A DNA stretch of 48,823 bases from an uncultured Adlercreutzia sp. GTDB taxonomy: Bacteria > Actinomycetota > Coriobacteriia > Coriobacteriales > Eggerthellaceae. The position numbers were made by a program, and so were the translations under genes. Below are positions 23,783 to 32,484 of this stretch, piece by piece. Under the pieces are notes generated by a model, which searched no databases, was not told where the DNA came from, and saw only the letters and a list, made by a program, of their open reading frames with translations. Within the stretch, counting starts at the first letter, position 1. Each line of letters opens with the position of its first letter. The stretch lies in the NCBI GenBank assembly GCA_902478715.1, contig CABSMC010000010.1, positions 1 to 48,823 of the forward strand. Direction: 5' to 3'.

Positions 23783-25783
23783 CTACTTCTCCAAAAGGTC
23801 GATGGCCTCTACGAGGGAGCGCATGATGTTGCGGCGGGACAGGGCGCCGACGAGTTTGCCGTCCTGCACCACGGGCACCTTCTTGATGCGCTTGGCGGCG
23901 AACAGGGTGCACACCTCGTCCACCGGCGTTGTGGCCTCCACCGAGATCACGCGGCGAGTGGCCACGGCCATGACGTTCAGCCCCATGAGGTCCTTGAGGC
24001 GCGCGACGTCCGTCTCGTCGTCGATGTAGCGGTAGCCGTTGCGCAATGTGGAATCCACCAGCGCGATCTCGGTCTTGCCGAGGTAGCTCGCCACGTCGCC
24101 GTCGGACACGAAGCCCACCAGATCGCCCGCGGCATTCACCACGGGAAGCCCGCTCGTCTGGTTGGCGTCCATCAGACGGATGACCTCGGCCATGGTGGCG
24201 GTGTCGGCCGCGCACACCGGCTCGCGGTTCATCACCTCGGCCGCCGTGTACACACGGTCCGTATCCCACGACTCGTCCAGGGTGCCGTCCACGGTCACGC
24301 CGGAGATGCCGGCCGCGTAGTCCACGGGCTCCTCGCCGCGCTCGGTCGGCGTGGCCACCACCGTCCCCGCAGCCGCCGCCGGACGGTTACGCACCAAGAA
24401 AATGATGACCAGCGCCGCCACGCACATGAGCCCGAAGGTGGTGCAGTAGGCCATATGCTCGCCCAGATAAGCCTGCTCGGCGGCCGGAGCATCGGGCGCC
24501 ACCAGAGGCGCCAAAGCCGACACCGACACGAGCACGGCCGTGCCAAAGGAGCCCGCCACTTGGTTCATGGTGTTGGAAAGCCCCTGGGCGTGCTGGATCA
24601 CGCGGTTGTCCAGCGAGTTCACGCCCCAGGTGTTCAGCGGCGTCATGGTGAACTGCAGGCCGATGACGAGCGTCGTGTAGGTGAGCACCACCGTGATGAA
24701 GTTCGCATCAATGCCGAGACGCGCCAGACCCGAGGCGCCCAGCACGGCCACGAGCACGCCGGGCACCGCCACTTTCCGCGCACCGAAACGGTCGAACAAG
24801 CGGCCCGACACAAGGCCCGTGAAGGCGCCGATGACCGCGCCGGGCAGCATGGCCAAGCCCGACATGGTGGCCGTGAACCCGAGAGTGCCCTGGATGTACA
24901 GCGGCGTGATGACCTCGGTACCCAAGAGCGCCGCCTGCACGATGATGACGACGCAGGCCGCCGTGGCATAGGGGCGCGTCTTCAGGATGCGCACGTTCAG
25001 CATGGGCTCCGGCAGCTTGAGCTGACGACGCACATAGAAGGCCACCAGCACGATGCCCACGGCGATGAGCCCCAGCGTGAGCGCCATGTTCGTCGTAGAG
25101 GCGAAGGTGGAAAGTCCGTAGAGCAAGCACACGAGGCCCACCGTGGACAGCGCTACCGAAAGCTTGTCGAAAGACGTGCGGGCGAAATTGCCGTAGTTGC
25201 GCAGCAGGCATGCGGCGAGCACCACCACGACGACGCCGAGCGCCGTCACAATGGCGAACAGCGCCCGCCAGCCCACAGAGTCAACCAAAAGGCCCGACAG
25301 CGACGGCCCCACCGCCGGGGCGAAGCCGATGATGAGCCCGATGACGCCCATGGCCGTACCGCGCTTCTCGCGGGGGAACACGAGCAGAATCACCGTGAAC
25401 ACCATGGGCATGACCGCACCGGTGCAAGCGGCCTGCATGATGCGCCCGAGCAGAAGCACCCAGAAGTTCGGCGCCACAGCCGCGGCGAGGCTGCCCGCCG
25501 TGAACACCGACAGCGCCGTGATGAACAGCTGGCGGGTGGTGAAGCGCCCGACCAGGTAAGCGGAAAGCGGAATGACCACGGCTTCCACCAGGGCATACAC
25601 CGAAGTGAGCCACTGGGCCGTAGTGGCATCCACACCCAAATCGCCCATAATCGCCGGGAGGGCCGGCGACAGCATCGTCAGGTTCAGCACCGCCAAAAGC
25701 GTGCCCGTCAGAAGCACGCCCACCATCACCAGTTCTTTTCTTCCAACACCCAATGCCACGCCGCATCTACCTCGCTCTCGCAT
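23783..25783 (-). CDS. MFS transporter (EmrB/QacA-like) fused to a CBS pair
   Basis: A 666-aa protein. The N-terminal ~480 residues form a 14-helix drug:proton antiporter of the DHA2 family (motif SAYLVGRFTTRQLF; GRIMQAACTGAVMP; family motif C near PAVGPSLSG). The C-terminal ~170 residues hold two CBS motifs: MNREPVCAADTATMAEVIRL to GFVSDGD, and MAVATRRVISVEATTPVDE to GALSRRNI. CBS pairs bind adenine nucleotides or SAM and may gate the carrier. ATG 25783 has only a weak ribosome site; GTG 25759 with GAGGT upstream is an alternative. It lies downstream of the second membrane LuxR gene. The substrate is unknown. Confidence 0.85.
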   Translation of the reverse strand: MRERGRCGVALGVGRKELVMVGVLLTGTLLAVLNLTMLSPALPAIMGDLGVDATTAQWLTSVYALVEAVVIPLSAYLVGRFTTRQLFITALSVFTAGSLAAAVAPNFWVLLLGRIMQAACTGAVMPMVFTVILLVFPREKRGTAMGVIGLIIGFAPAVGPSLSGLLVDSVGWRALFAIVTALGVVVVVLAACLLRNYGNFARTSFDKLSVALSTVGLVCLLYGLSTFASTTNMALTLGLIAVGIVLVAFYVRRQLKLPEPMLNVRILKTRPYATAACVVIIVQAALLGTEVITPLYIQGTLGFTATMSGLAMLPGAVIGAFTGLVSGRLFDRFGARKVAVPGVLVAVLGASGLARLGIDANFITVVLTYTTLVIGLQFTMTPLNTWGVNSLDNRVIQHAQGLSNTMNQVAGSFGTAVLVSVSALAPLVAPDAPAAEQAYLGEHMAYCTTFGLMCVAALVIIFLVRNRPAAAAGTVVATPTERGEEPVDYAAGISGVTVDGTLDESWDTDRVYTAAEVMNREPVCAADTATMAEVIRLMDANQTSGLPVVNAAGDLVGFVSDGDVASYLGKTEIALVDSTLRNGYRYIDDETDVARLKDLMGLNVMAVATRRVISVEATTPVDEVCTLFAAKRIKKVPVVQDGKLVGALSRRNIMRSLVEAIDLLEK

Positions 25784-25871
25784 CTCGTCCGTGAAAAAAG
25801 TGAATGTTCTGATGCTATGGGTTCGGCGAAAAAAGAAAAGGGGCCACTCGGTAAGCGGCGAGGAGGCTCCT

Positions 25872-25899
25872 GCCATCTTTGCAATACTGCAAAGATGGC
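25872..25899 (-). terminator. perfect hairpin at the end of the second luxR gene
   Basis: GCCATCTTTGCA, ATAC, TGCAAAGATGGC: a 12-bp perfect stem with a tetraloop that begins at the stop codon. No U-run follows directly. A second weak stem about 15 bases on is followed by CCCCTTTTCTTTTTT (minus strand), so the pair may end luxR transcription. The dyad could also be an operator of the MFS gene. Confidence 0.5.
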
Positions 25900-27575
25900 T
25901 AATCCCCCAATTCGCGCAGCATATCGAGAAGCTCTTGGCGGCGATGAATGTCCAATTTGGTGTAAATATGCTTAGCGTGAGTACGCACAGTATTCTCGCT
26001 GATAACAAGCCGCTCGGCGATGGCCGCCATGGAGTTGCCGCGGGCGATGAGCTCCATCACCTCTGTCTCGCGCATGGAAAGACCGTGGCGTTCCTGCAGT
26101 ACCAGGCACTGCTTGGAAAGCCGGTCGCGAATGGCACCGGCGTCCTCCGAAGCCGAAGGCCGACGTCGACGACGTTTGGCTGGCGTGGCCGGTTTATCGT
26201 CGGCAGTAGATCTTACGCGGGAATCGCCATCCTCCAAAGACTCCGCTGACGCTCTGCCCAGTTCCGCTCCTAAGCCGCAGTTCGCCTTTCGAGTATCCTC
26301 GCCAAAGACCGAGCCGCTTCCTCTCCCCACTGACACGGCGGGCACGGCGGCAAGAGAATAGAACTCGATGGGGTCGGCGGTTACGGTGCCTTTCGACACC
26401 ATCGGCCTGAAAAGGGTTCCCGTAGAGACCAGGAGCGTGATCCCCAGTCCGCAGCTAGAGATAAGCGCCACGAAATACAACCACTGGGAGCCCGCGGGCA
26501 CCGTCAATTCGCTCGCCCAGCCAAAAAGGAAGCCGACGCTTTGCAAAATATAGACGATAGCCCCAAAGAACCCGTAGATGAACACAGGATTGATACCACG
26601 ATCGCGGGAGACCTGGGCGCACTGCATCATCATGAGCATCTGCACAAGGGAAAAGACCATGTAGGCGACCGCCGCGAAGGCGTTCAGATACACCAAGCCA
26701 CAAAACGGCATGAGAAGAAATCCCAGCGTGAGCAGCGGATATACCACGCGGAACACAGAGATGAGGCCGAAGCGAAAGCTCATGCGGTGCCACAGGACTA
26801 AAAGCACCGCAGCCGCAATAAACGAACCAAGCATGGACGCGCTGTTGACAAGCGAGCTAATTTCCTCATGTAGCAGAGCGATTCCGCGAATGACGCCGGC
26901 TACCAGAGCAAGCGACCCCACGCATAAAGCACTGCGCCAATAGTCGGCCACCACTTGACGGTAGACGCGCGGGTGCTGACGCGGGACGTCCTCGAACATG
27001 GGCTGCTCGAAGTTCATCTCGCGCACCGAAAGTGCCACGCACAGACCGCACAGAGGCACGAAGATCAGGGGGACGAGAAAAGCCGTTAGCGCAATGGGCA
27101 CTAAATACAGGGCAAGGTAGATGAAGGGAGCGATAGCCGTGCCCACAATAAGGCGGAAATTGCCGGTTCTCGCATCGAGGGAAGCAAAATACCGCTGCCA
27201 GAGCATGAACATGCCGGCGCACCCGATTCCGAGAAGCACCCCGCCAGCTCCCACAAATGCAATGGCAGCCGATGCCACGTACATGGCCGTAATCAGACAG
27301 GCCGACCCAAGGAATAGCAGGACAGCGGAAAGCGAGACGAGCATGCGCCGAGCACCGTAGGGAAAGAAATACGATCCCAGCATACTCGCCAGGAAGGCGC
27401 CGCCAAAAGCCACAGCCTGAGTCAAAAAGAACGTGAGAGTCACTTCCACCGTCTGAAACTCAAGGGGAAGAAACGGGAAGATGCCGCCCCATACCGAGGT
27501 GGCATTCACCGTGAGGAAACAAGCATAGCCCCAACTTGACGCATGGCCGATTGCGCTGGCTCTCTCGGTCGCCAT
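25899..27575 (-). CDS. second LuxR-type regulator with polytopic membrane domain
   Basis: A 558-aa protein with about twelve hydrophobic segments (residues ~10-390), a basic/Ser-rich linker (KRRRRRPSAS) and a C-terminal LuxR HTH (HGLSMRETEVMELIARGNS, then ISENTVRTHAKHIYTKLDIH). AGGAGGT six bases before ATG 27575 is a strong start; the frame open further upstream crosses the divergent dmsA promoter and is ignored. It is divergent from the DMSO-reductase-like operon and upstream of the MFS-CBS gene, so it probably controls one or both. The signal sensed is unknown. It is a paralogue in architecture of the regulator at 14465-16177. Confidence 0.9.
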   Translation of the reverse strand: MATERASAIGHASSWGYACFLTVNATSVWGGIFPFLPLEFQTVEVTLTFFLTQAVAFGGAFLASMLGSYFFPYGARRMLVSLSAVLLFLGSACLITAMYVASAAIAFVGAGGVLLGIGCAGMFMLWQRYFASLDARTGNFRLIVGTAIAPFIYLALYLVPIALTAFLVPLIFVPLCGLCVALSVREMNFEQPMFEDVPRQHPRVYRQVVADYWRSALCVGSLALVAGVIRGIALLHEEISSLVNSASMLGSFIAAAVLLVLWHRMSFRFGLISVFRVVYPLLTLGFLLMPFCGLVYLNAFAAVAYMVFSLVQMLMMMQCAQVSRDRGINPVFIYGFFGAIVYILQSVGFLFGWASELTVPAGSQWLYFVALISSCGLGITLLVSTGTLFRPMVSKGTVTADPIEFYSLAAVPAVSVGRGSGSVFGEDTRKANCGLGAELGRASAESLEDGDSRVRSTADDKPATPAKRRRRRPSASEDAGAIRDRLSKQCLVLQERHGLSMRETEVMELIARGNSMAAIAERLVISENTVRTHAKHIYTKLDIHRRQELLDMLRELGD

Positions 27576-27694
27576 AGCTTGACCTCCTCTCTTATCTCGG
27601 TGGCACGCATGGTAGCATAGGAGGACGCGCCTGTTAGGCAAATGACCGCACTTCGGTATCACCCGAAAACGCGCGAACTGGGGTTTTGTCCTTA

Positions 27695-27715
27695 AATCAC
27701 ACTTGTCGTGTGATT
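27695..27715. promoter_or_regulatory. operator candidate between luxR and dmsA
   Basis: AATCACAC, TTGTC, GTGTGATT: perfect 8-bp arms, 66 bases before the dmsA start. It is the strongest dyad I noticed in the 205-bp divergent region. Likely bound by the adjacent LuxR regulator, or by an FNR/CRP-family protein, although the half-sites are not in the usual TGTGA-N6-TCACA order. Confidence 0.5.
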
Positions 27716-27780
27716 CGGCACTTCCCCTTTTCCGGTACTTTTGAAAGCGGCGAGAAGGCAATTCAACTAGAGGAGGGACT

Positions 27781-30207
27781 ATGACTGAAACCCAATCCAC
27801 CCTGTCGCGCCGCACCTTCGTCAAAGGCTCGCTCGCGGGCCTGGCTGCCACGGGAGCCGCGGGTACCGCACTCTTCGGATGCGCACCCCAATCTGGCACC
27901 GGAGCCGGGGAGGAGCCCATGGCCGCCACCGGAGAGGAGACTGCGCCCGACGAGATCCACTGGAGTCAGTGCAACGTCAACTGCGGCGGCAACTGCGTCT
28001 TCCAGTGGCACTCCCGCGATGGCAAAGTGCTCTACATGGAGACCGATAACACAGGAGATACCGACTTGCAGGCCCGCGCCTGTCTACGCGGCCGCTCCAT
28101 GCGACGCTGGCTCAACAGCCCCGACCGTCTGCTGTACCCCATGAAGCGTGCGGGCAAACGCGGCGAAGGAAAGTTCGAGCAGATTACCTGGGACGAGGCT
28201 ATCGACACCATCGCCAGCGAGCTGAAACGCGTCATCGACACCTATGGCAATGAGGCCATCTACGTCAACTATGCCACAGGCATGTACTCGAAAACAGGCA
28301 ACCCCACCGCCCGATTGCTCAACCTGCTCGGCGGCTACCTAAACCGTTCCTATGACTATTCGGCCCACATGATCGAGGCCGTCGCGCCCTACATGTACGG
28401 TACGTCGCTCGACGGCTCTTCTCTGACTGAGGCAACCGAGCATTCTGATCTCATCGTCATGTTCGGCAACAGCCCCGCCGAAACTCGCATGGGCGGTGCC
28501 AATGCCTCATGGGATTTCGCCCGCCTTCGCGAAGCCATTCAGAACCGCGGCGGCAAAATTATCTCTATCGACCCGCGCATGAACGAGACGGTCTCCGGCC
28601 ACCCTGACGAATGGCTTCCCATTCGCCCTGGTACCGACGCGGCCCTCTGCGCGGCCATCGCTCATGAATGGATCGTCGAAGGCAAAGTGGACAAGGAATC
28701 CCTCGATACTTACTGCCTCGGCTACGACGAGGACACCATGCCCGAATCCGCCAAAGGTCAGAACAAATCCTACAAGGATTACATTATGGGCACTGGCTGG
28801 GACATGGTGGAGAAGACGCCCGAGTGGGCCGCCCCCATCACTCAGATTCCTGCCTCCAGCATCCGCGAACTAGCCAACACCATCGCTGCTGCTAAGGCAC
28901 CCTTCATCACCCAGGGATGGGGCCCCCAGCGCCACACAAATGGCGAGGACGCCTGCCGCTCTATTTACATGCTGCCGCTCCTCCTAGGCAAGTGGGGACT
29001 TCCGGGCACCAACAACGGGGAGCGTGAATCCATGGCGCTCACAAGTCTCGTTCCCGGCTTGCCAGCAGGCGAAAACCCCGTCACGCTTTCCATTCCCGCT
29101 TATCAGTGGGTTAACGCCGTGGATCACGGCCATACCATGACCGCCACAAATTCCGGTCTTGTCGGAGGCGATGAACTTGGTACCGATATCAAGTTCATCT
29201 GGAACTACGCCGGCAACTGTCTGACCAACCAGCATGGCGATATCAACATGACCCATGAGATTCTCGTCGACGAATCGAAATGCGAGTTCATCCTCGTCTG
29301 GGACACGGTCATGACCGACTCGGCGAAATACGCTGACATTCTGCTGCCCGATGCCATGCGCTCAGAACAAATGAACCTGCAGACCCAGGGATACACCGAA
29401 TGGTACGCGGGCGTAGTTCTGGGTACTCCCGCTCAAGAAGCACCCGGCGAGTGTCGCTCGAGCTATGACGTCATGGCCGACATTGCCGATAAGTTCGGCG
29501 TGCGTGATGCGTTCACCGAAGGCCGCACTCATGACGAATGGGTAAAGTTCCTCTATGAGCAGGGGGCCGAAGAAGATGGCTCCATGCCGACCTGGGAGGA
29601 AATGCTCGAGCAGGGCGTATACAAGCGACCCGTTGAACCCTACATCGCCTTCGAGGCGTTCCGCAACGATCCCTCCGCCAACCCACTGGGCACCCCCTCC
29701 GGAAAAATCGAGATCTTCTCCGAAGCGCTGGACGAGATGTCACGTACCTGGGATCTTGAAGAGGGCGAGGTAATTTACCCCATCCCCGTCTTCCAAGCAG
29801 GATTTCACGGATACGGTTCCGTCACCGAGGAATTCCCCCTCTACTGCTGCGGTTTCCATCACAAGAGCCGCACCCATTCATCGTTCGGCTTCATCCCCGA
29901 GCTTGAAGCCGTGGCCCGTCAGCAGCTGTGGGCAAACCCCGCTGATGCCGAGAGCCGCTCAATTGAAGACGGCGACCTGATTGCCGTGACAAGTCCGGTT
30001 GGCGAGATTCGCATCGAGGCGAAGGTGACGCCCCGCGTCATCCCCGGAACTGTAATGATTCCGCAGGGCGCCTGGCACAAGGCCAACATGAATGGCGACA
30101 AGGTGGACGAGGGCGGCTGCGTGAACACGCTCACGCAGTACAAACCAACGCCGATGGCCAAGGGCAACGGCACTCACTCCATGATCGTCCAGATTGCGAA
30201 GGCCTAA
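27781..30207 (+). CDS. dmsA: DmsA-like molybdopterin oxidoreductase, predicted Ser-ligated
   Basis: An 808-aa catalytic subunit of a DMSO-reductase-like enzyme. The Tat signal is SRRTFVKG (residues 9-16), with a lipobox-like LFGC at 31-34. The [4Fe-4S] site is C-x3-C-x3-C-x28-C (Cys64, 68, 72, 101), the DmsA spacing. In the Mo-ligand region YDYSAHMIEA points to Ser194, as in true DmsA. The C-terminal dinucleotide-binding domain ends normally. The natural acceptor may be DMSO, methionine sulfoxide, TMAO or another S/N-oxide; sequence alone does not decide. GAGGAGGGACT precedes the ATG. First gene of a five-gene operon. Confidence 0.92.
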   Translation: MTETQSTLSRRTFVKGSLAGLAATGAAGTALFGCAPQSGTGAGEEPMAATGEETAPDEIHWSQCNVNCGGNCVFQWHSRDGKVLYMETDNTGDTDLQARACLRGRSMRRWLNSPDRLLYPMKRAGKRGEGKFEQITWDEAIDTIASELKRVIDTYGNEAIYVNYATGMYSKTGNPTARLLNLLGGYLNRSYDYSAHMIEAVAPYMYGTSLDGSSLTEATEHSDLIVMFGNSPAETRMGGANASWDFARLREAIQNRGGKIISIDPRMNETVSGHPDEWLPIRPGTDAALCAAIAHEWIVEGKVDKESLDTYCLGYDEDTMPESAKGQNKSYKDYIMGTGWDMVEKTPEWAAPITQIPASSIRELANTIAAAKAPFITQGWGPQRHTNGEDACRSIYMLPLLLGKWGLPGTNNGERESMALTSLVPGLPAGENPVTLSIPAYQWVNAVDHGHTMTATNSGLVGGDELGTDIKFIWNYAGNCLTNQHGDINMTHEILVDESKCEFILVWDTVMTDSAKYADILLPDAMRSEQMNLQTQGYTEWYAGVVLGTPAQEAPGECRSSYDVMADIADKFGVRDAFTEGRTHDEWVKFLYEQGAEEDGSMPTWEEMLEQGVYKRPVEPYIAFEAFRNDPSANPLGTPSGKIEIFSEALDEMSRTWDLEEGEVIYPIPVFQAGFHGYGSVTEEFPLYCCGFHHKSRTHSSFGFIPELEAVARQQLWANPADAESRSIEDGDLIAVTSPVGEIRIEAKVTPRVIPGTVMIPQGAWHKANMNGDKVDEGGCVNTLTQYKPTPMAKGNGTHSMIVQIAKA

Positions 30208-30220
30208 GGGAGGTACGAAG

Positions 30221-30853
30221 ATGACTCAGTACGGATTCTATTTCGACAGCACCCGCTGCACCGGCTGCCGCACCTGCGAGATGGCCTGCAAAGACTACAA
30301 CGACCTGCCCGCCAACTACGCTTTCCGCCGCGTGTTCGACTACGAGGGTGGCGATTGGAAAGACAACGGTGACGGTACCTTTGAGCCGACGAGCTGGGCC
30401 TACCACGTGTCCATGGCCTGCAACCACTGTGCAATGCCGGCCTGCGTGGCCAATTGCCCCCAAGGCGCCTTGGAAAAGGATGCCGATACCGGGCTCGTGT
30501 CCCGCGACGAGGAGAAGTGCATTGGCTGCGGCACTTGCGTGAAAAGCTGTCCCTACGAGGTGCCCGTAGTGGACACCGAGACCATGAAATCCGCGAAATG
30601 CGACGGCTGCGCCTCCCGCGTGGCCGAGGGCAAGATGCCGATCTGCGTGGACGCCTGTCCGCTTCGGGCCCTCGAGTTCGGGGACATCGAAAAGCTGCGA
30701 GCGGCGCACCCCGGCACCGTGGACGGCATTGCCCCCATGGCTCCTCCGGATGCGACGAAGCCCTCTGTGGCCATTCTGGCCTGCCCGGCCGCCAAAGACT
30801 GCGGTGACACCACCGGCGCCATCGCGAATCCGAAGGAAGTGGAAAACGCCTAA
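30221..30853 (+). CDS. dmsB: DmsB-like four-cluster ferredoxin subunit (first copy)
   Basis: A 210-aa electron-transfer subunit with four [4Fe-4S] motifs: CTGCRTCEMACK, CNHCAMPACVANCPQG, CIGCGTCVKSCPYE, and CDGC with CVDACPLRALEFG. GGGAGG eight bases before ATG 30221 sets the start, 13 bases after dmsA. It should sit between DmsA and the membrane anchor. It is similar throughout to the next gene, so the pair arose by duplication. Confidence 0.92.
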   Translation: MTQYGFYFDSTRCTGCRTCEMACKDYNDLPANYAFRRVFDYEGGDWKDNGDGTFEPTSWAYHVSMACNHCAMPACVANCPQGALEKDADTGLVSRDEEKCIGCGTCVKSCPYEVPVVDTETMKSAKCDGCASRVAEGKMPICVDACPLRALEFGDIEKLRAAHPGTVDGIAPMAPPDATKPSVAILACPAAKDCGDTTGAIANPKEVENA

Positions 30854-30863
30854 GGAGCATTCA

Positions 30864-30899
30864 GGGCCGCCGCGACCCCTCCCTCATAGGCGGCGGCCC
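30864..30899 (+). terminator. intercistronic hairpin between the two dmsB copies
   Basis: GGGCCGCCGC and GCGGCGGCCC form a perfect 10-bp stem with a 16-base loop, ten bases after the first dmsB stop. It lacks a U-run (GCTTCC follows), so it may give partial termination or protect the upstream dmsAB message. Confidence 0.5.
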
Positions 30900-30907
30900 G
30901 CTTCCGA

Positions 30908-30946
30908 TATGATTGAGGCGTAGCACGGATTCGCCCGAGCTACGCC
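30908..30946 (+). promoter_or_regulatory. possible internal promoter and leader stem
   Basis: A TATGAT -10-like hexamer (30908-30913) is followed at once by GGCGTAGC (30917-30924) and GCTACGCC (30939-30946), a perfect 8-bp stem. Together with the hairpin just upstream this could start a separate transcript for the second dmsB, dmsC and torD. No convincing -35 was seen. Confidence 0.3.
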
Positions 30947-30967
30947 GTTTGAAGGGACTTGGAGACC

Positions 30968-31597
30968 ATGCCGAAGGGATTTTTCTTCGATAACGCGCGC
31001 TGCACTGGATGCAGGACCTGCGTCATGGCCTGCAAGGACTACCACGACCATGGGCCCGACGAAGGATTTCGCCGCGTGATCGACTACGAGGGCGGCGACT
31101 GGAACGTAGCAGAGGACGGAACCGTTTCCCAAGACGCCTTCGCCTATCACATTTCTCTGGCCTGCAACCATTGCGCCAGCCCCGCCTGCACCCAGGTATG
31201 CCCCACAGGGGCCATGCATCGCGATGAGACGGGGCTTATCTGGCCCGACATCACCAAATGCATCGGTTGCGGCTACTGTACCATGGCCTGCCCCTACCAT
31301 GCGCCCGTCATCGATAAAGAGCTCAAGCGCTCGAGCAAGTGCGATGGCTGCCGCGAGCGTCTGGCCGCGGGGCAGGCCCCTATCTGCGTGGAGGCCTGCC
31401 CCTTGCGCGCCTTGGATTTCGGGGAGAAGGGCGACATCTTCGAGCGCCATGCCGAATGGTGGGACGAGGTGCGCGGCGACATCCTTCCTTTGCCTTCGGA
31501 AACGGAGACCGGGCCCAATTTATTCATCCGGCCCTGCCCCGCTGCTGCCCAAGGTCGCAAGGGCGCGCTGGTCAACCGCAAGGAAATCGGCTTATGA
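30968..31597 (+). CDS. DmsB-like four-cluster ferredoxin subunit (second copy)
   Basis: A 209-aa protein with the same four Cys motifs (CTGCRTCVMACK, CNHCASPACTQVCPTG, CIGCGYCTMACPYH, CDGC with CVEACPLRALDFG). It differs from the first copy by a longer C-terminal part. GGAG is close to the ATG; a TTG three codons upstream is a less likely start. Its stop overlaps the DmsC-like start (ATGA), so this copy is translationally coupled to the anchor. It may be the subunit that docks on DmsC, or it may serve another catalytic subunit elsewhere. Confidence 0.9.
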   Translation: MPKGFFFDNARCTGCRTCVMACKDYHDHGPDEGFRRVIDYEGGDWNVAEDGTVSQDAFAYHISLACNHCASPACTQVCPTGAMHRDETGLIWPDITKCIGCGYCTMACPYHAPVIDKELKRSSKCDGCRERLAAGQAPICVEACPLRALDFGEKGDIFERHAEWWDEVRGDILPLPSETETGPNLFIRPCPAAAQGRKGALVNRKEIGL

Positions 31598-32448
31598 CAA
31601 GCGGCCTCGACAATCTTTCCCTTGCGCTGTTCACCGCCTTGGCCCCTGCAGGCGTCGTAGCTTTCATCATCATGGCTCTGGCGCGCCTATTTGCTATCGA
31701 CCACGAGCGCGCGGTTCGCATCGACCGCATGATCGCGCTGCCTTTCGCCGTTGCGCTCGTTGGCTTCATCGCCTCGGCAACGCATCTGGGTACGCCGGCC
31801 AACGCGCTTCACGTGTTCTCAGGCGTGGGAACCTCTCCGCTTTCCAACGAGGTGCTGGCCGCCGTGATGTTCTTGTTCCTGGCTGGATCCTATTGGATGG
31901 TCGCCTTCAAGGTGAACTTTCCCGATGCTGCTGCGAAGCCATGGCTGCTCGTCGCTTGCCTTGCAGGAATCGCCCTGCTAGCGTGCACCTCCCAAGCCTA
32001 CGCCGTGCGCACCGTGCCCACCTGGAACACACCTTATTCACCGGCGAACCTTTTGCTCACGGGCTTATTCGAGGGGACCGTGCTAAGCCAGCTGTTTCTT
32101 GCCGCTGCGAAAGTACCCCTATCACGATGGAGCTTTCTCCTTGTGGGCCTGGGGGCGGCGAGCCTTGCTGCCGGCGTCATCTCCATGCTCGCCCAGAACG
32201 CCTATCTGGCCTCAATCGCCAACAATGAGATATCCGCAGCCTCGCTTGCGCCGGACTACCCTCTTGTCATCGGCATCTTCGCCCTCGTCGGGGCTGGCGC
32301 GCTCCTCCTCGACGGCTGGGCCCTGCGACCCCGAGCAACCGAGTGTGCGCGCCTCATCCTGCGTATCGCCGCCGCCATCCTCGCCTTCGCCGCCGTCTTT
32401 GCAACACGCATTGTGTTCTACAATCTGCATATGACCGTCGGATTCTAG
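31594..32448 (+). CDS. dmsC: DmsC-like membrane anchor subunit
   Basis: A 284-aa polytopic membrane protein with about eight helices, resembling DmsC, which anchors the enzyme and oxidises menaquinol. The second helix region FIASATHLGTPANALHV is family-typical. The ATG overlaps the preceding stop by four bases. It is the quinol-side module of the DmsA-like enzyme. Confidence 0.88.
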   Translation: MTSGLDNLSLALFTALAPAGVVAFIIMALARLFAIDHERAVRIDRMIALPFAVALVGFIASATHLGTPANALHVFSGVGTSPLSNEVLAAVMFLFLAGSYWMVAFKVNFPDAAAKPWLLVACLAGIALLACTSQAYAVRTVPTWNTPYSPANLLLTGLFEGTVLSQLFLAAAKVPLSRWSFLLVGLGAASLAAGVISMLAQNAYLASIANNEISAASLAPDYPLVIGIFALVGAGALLLDGWALRPRATECARLILRIAAAILAFAAVFATRIVFYNLHMTVGF

Positions 32449-32484
32449 CCCGCCGAAATCACTGACTTGCCCAGGAGGCTTTCC

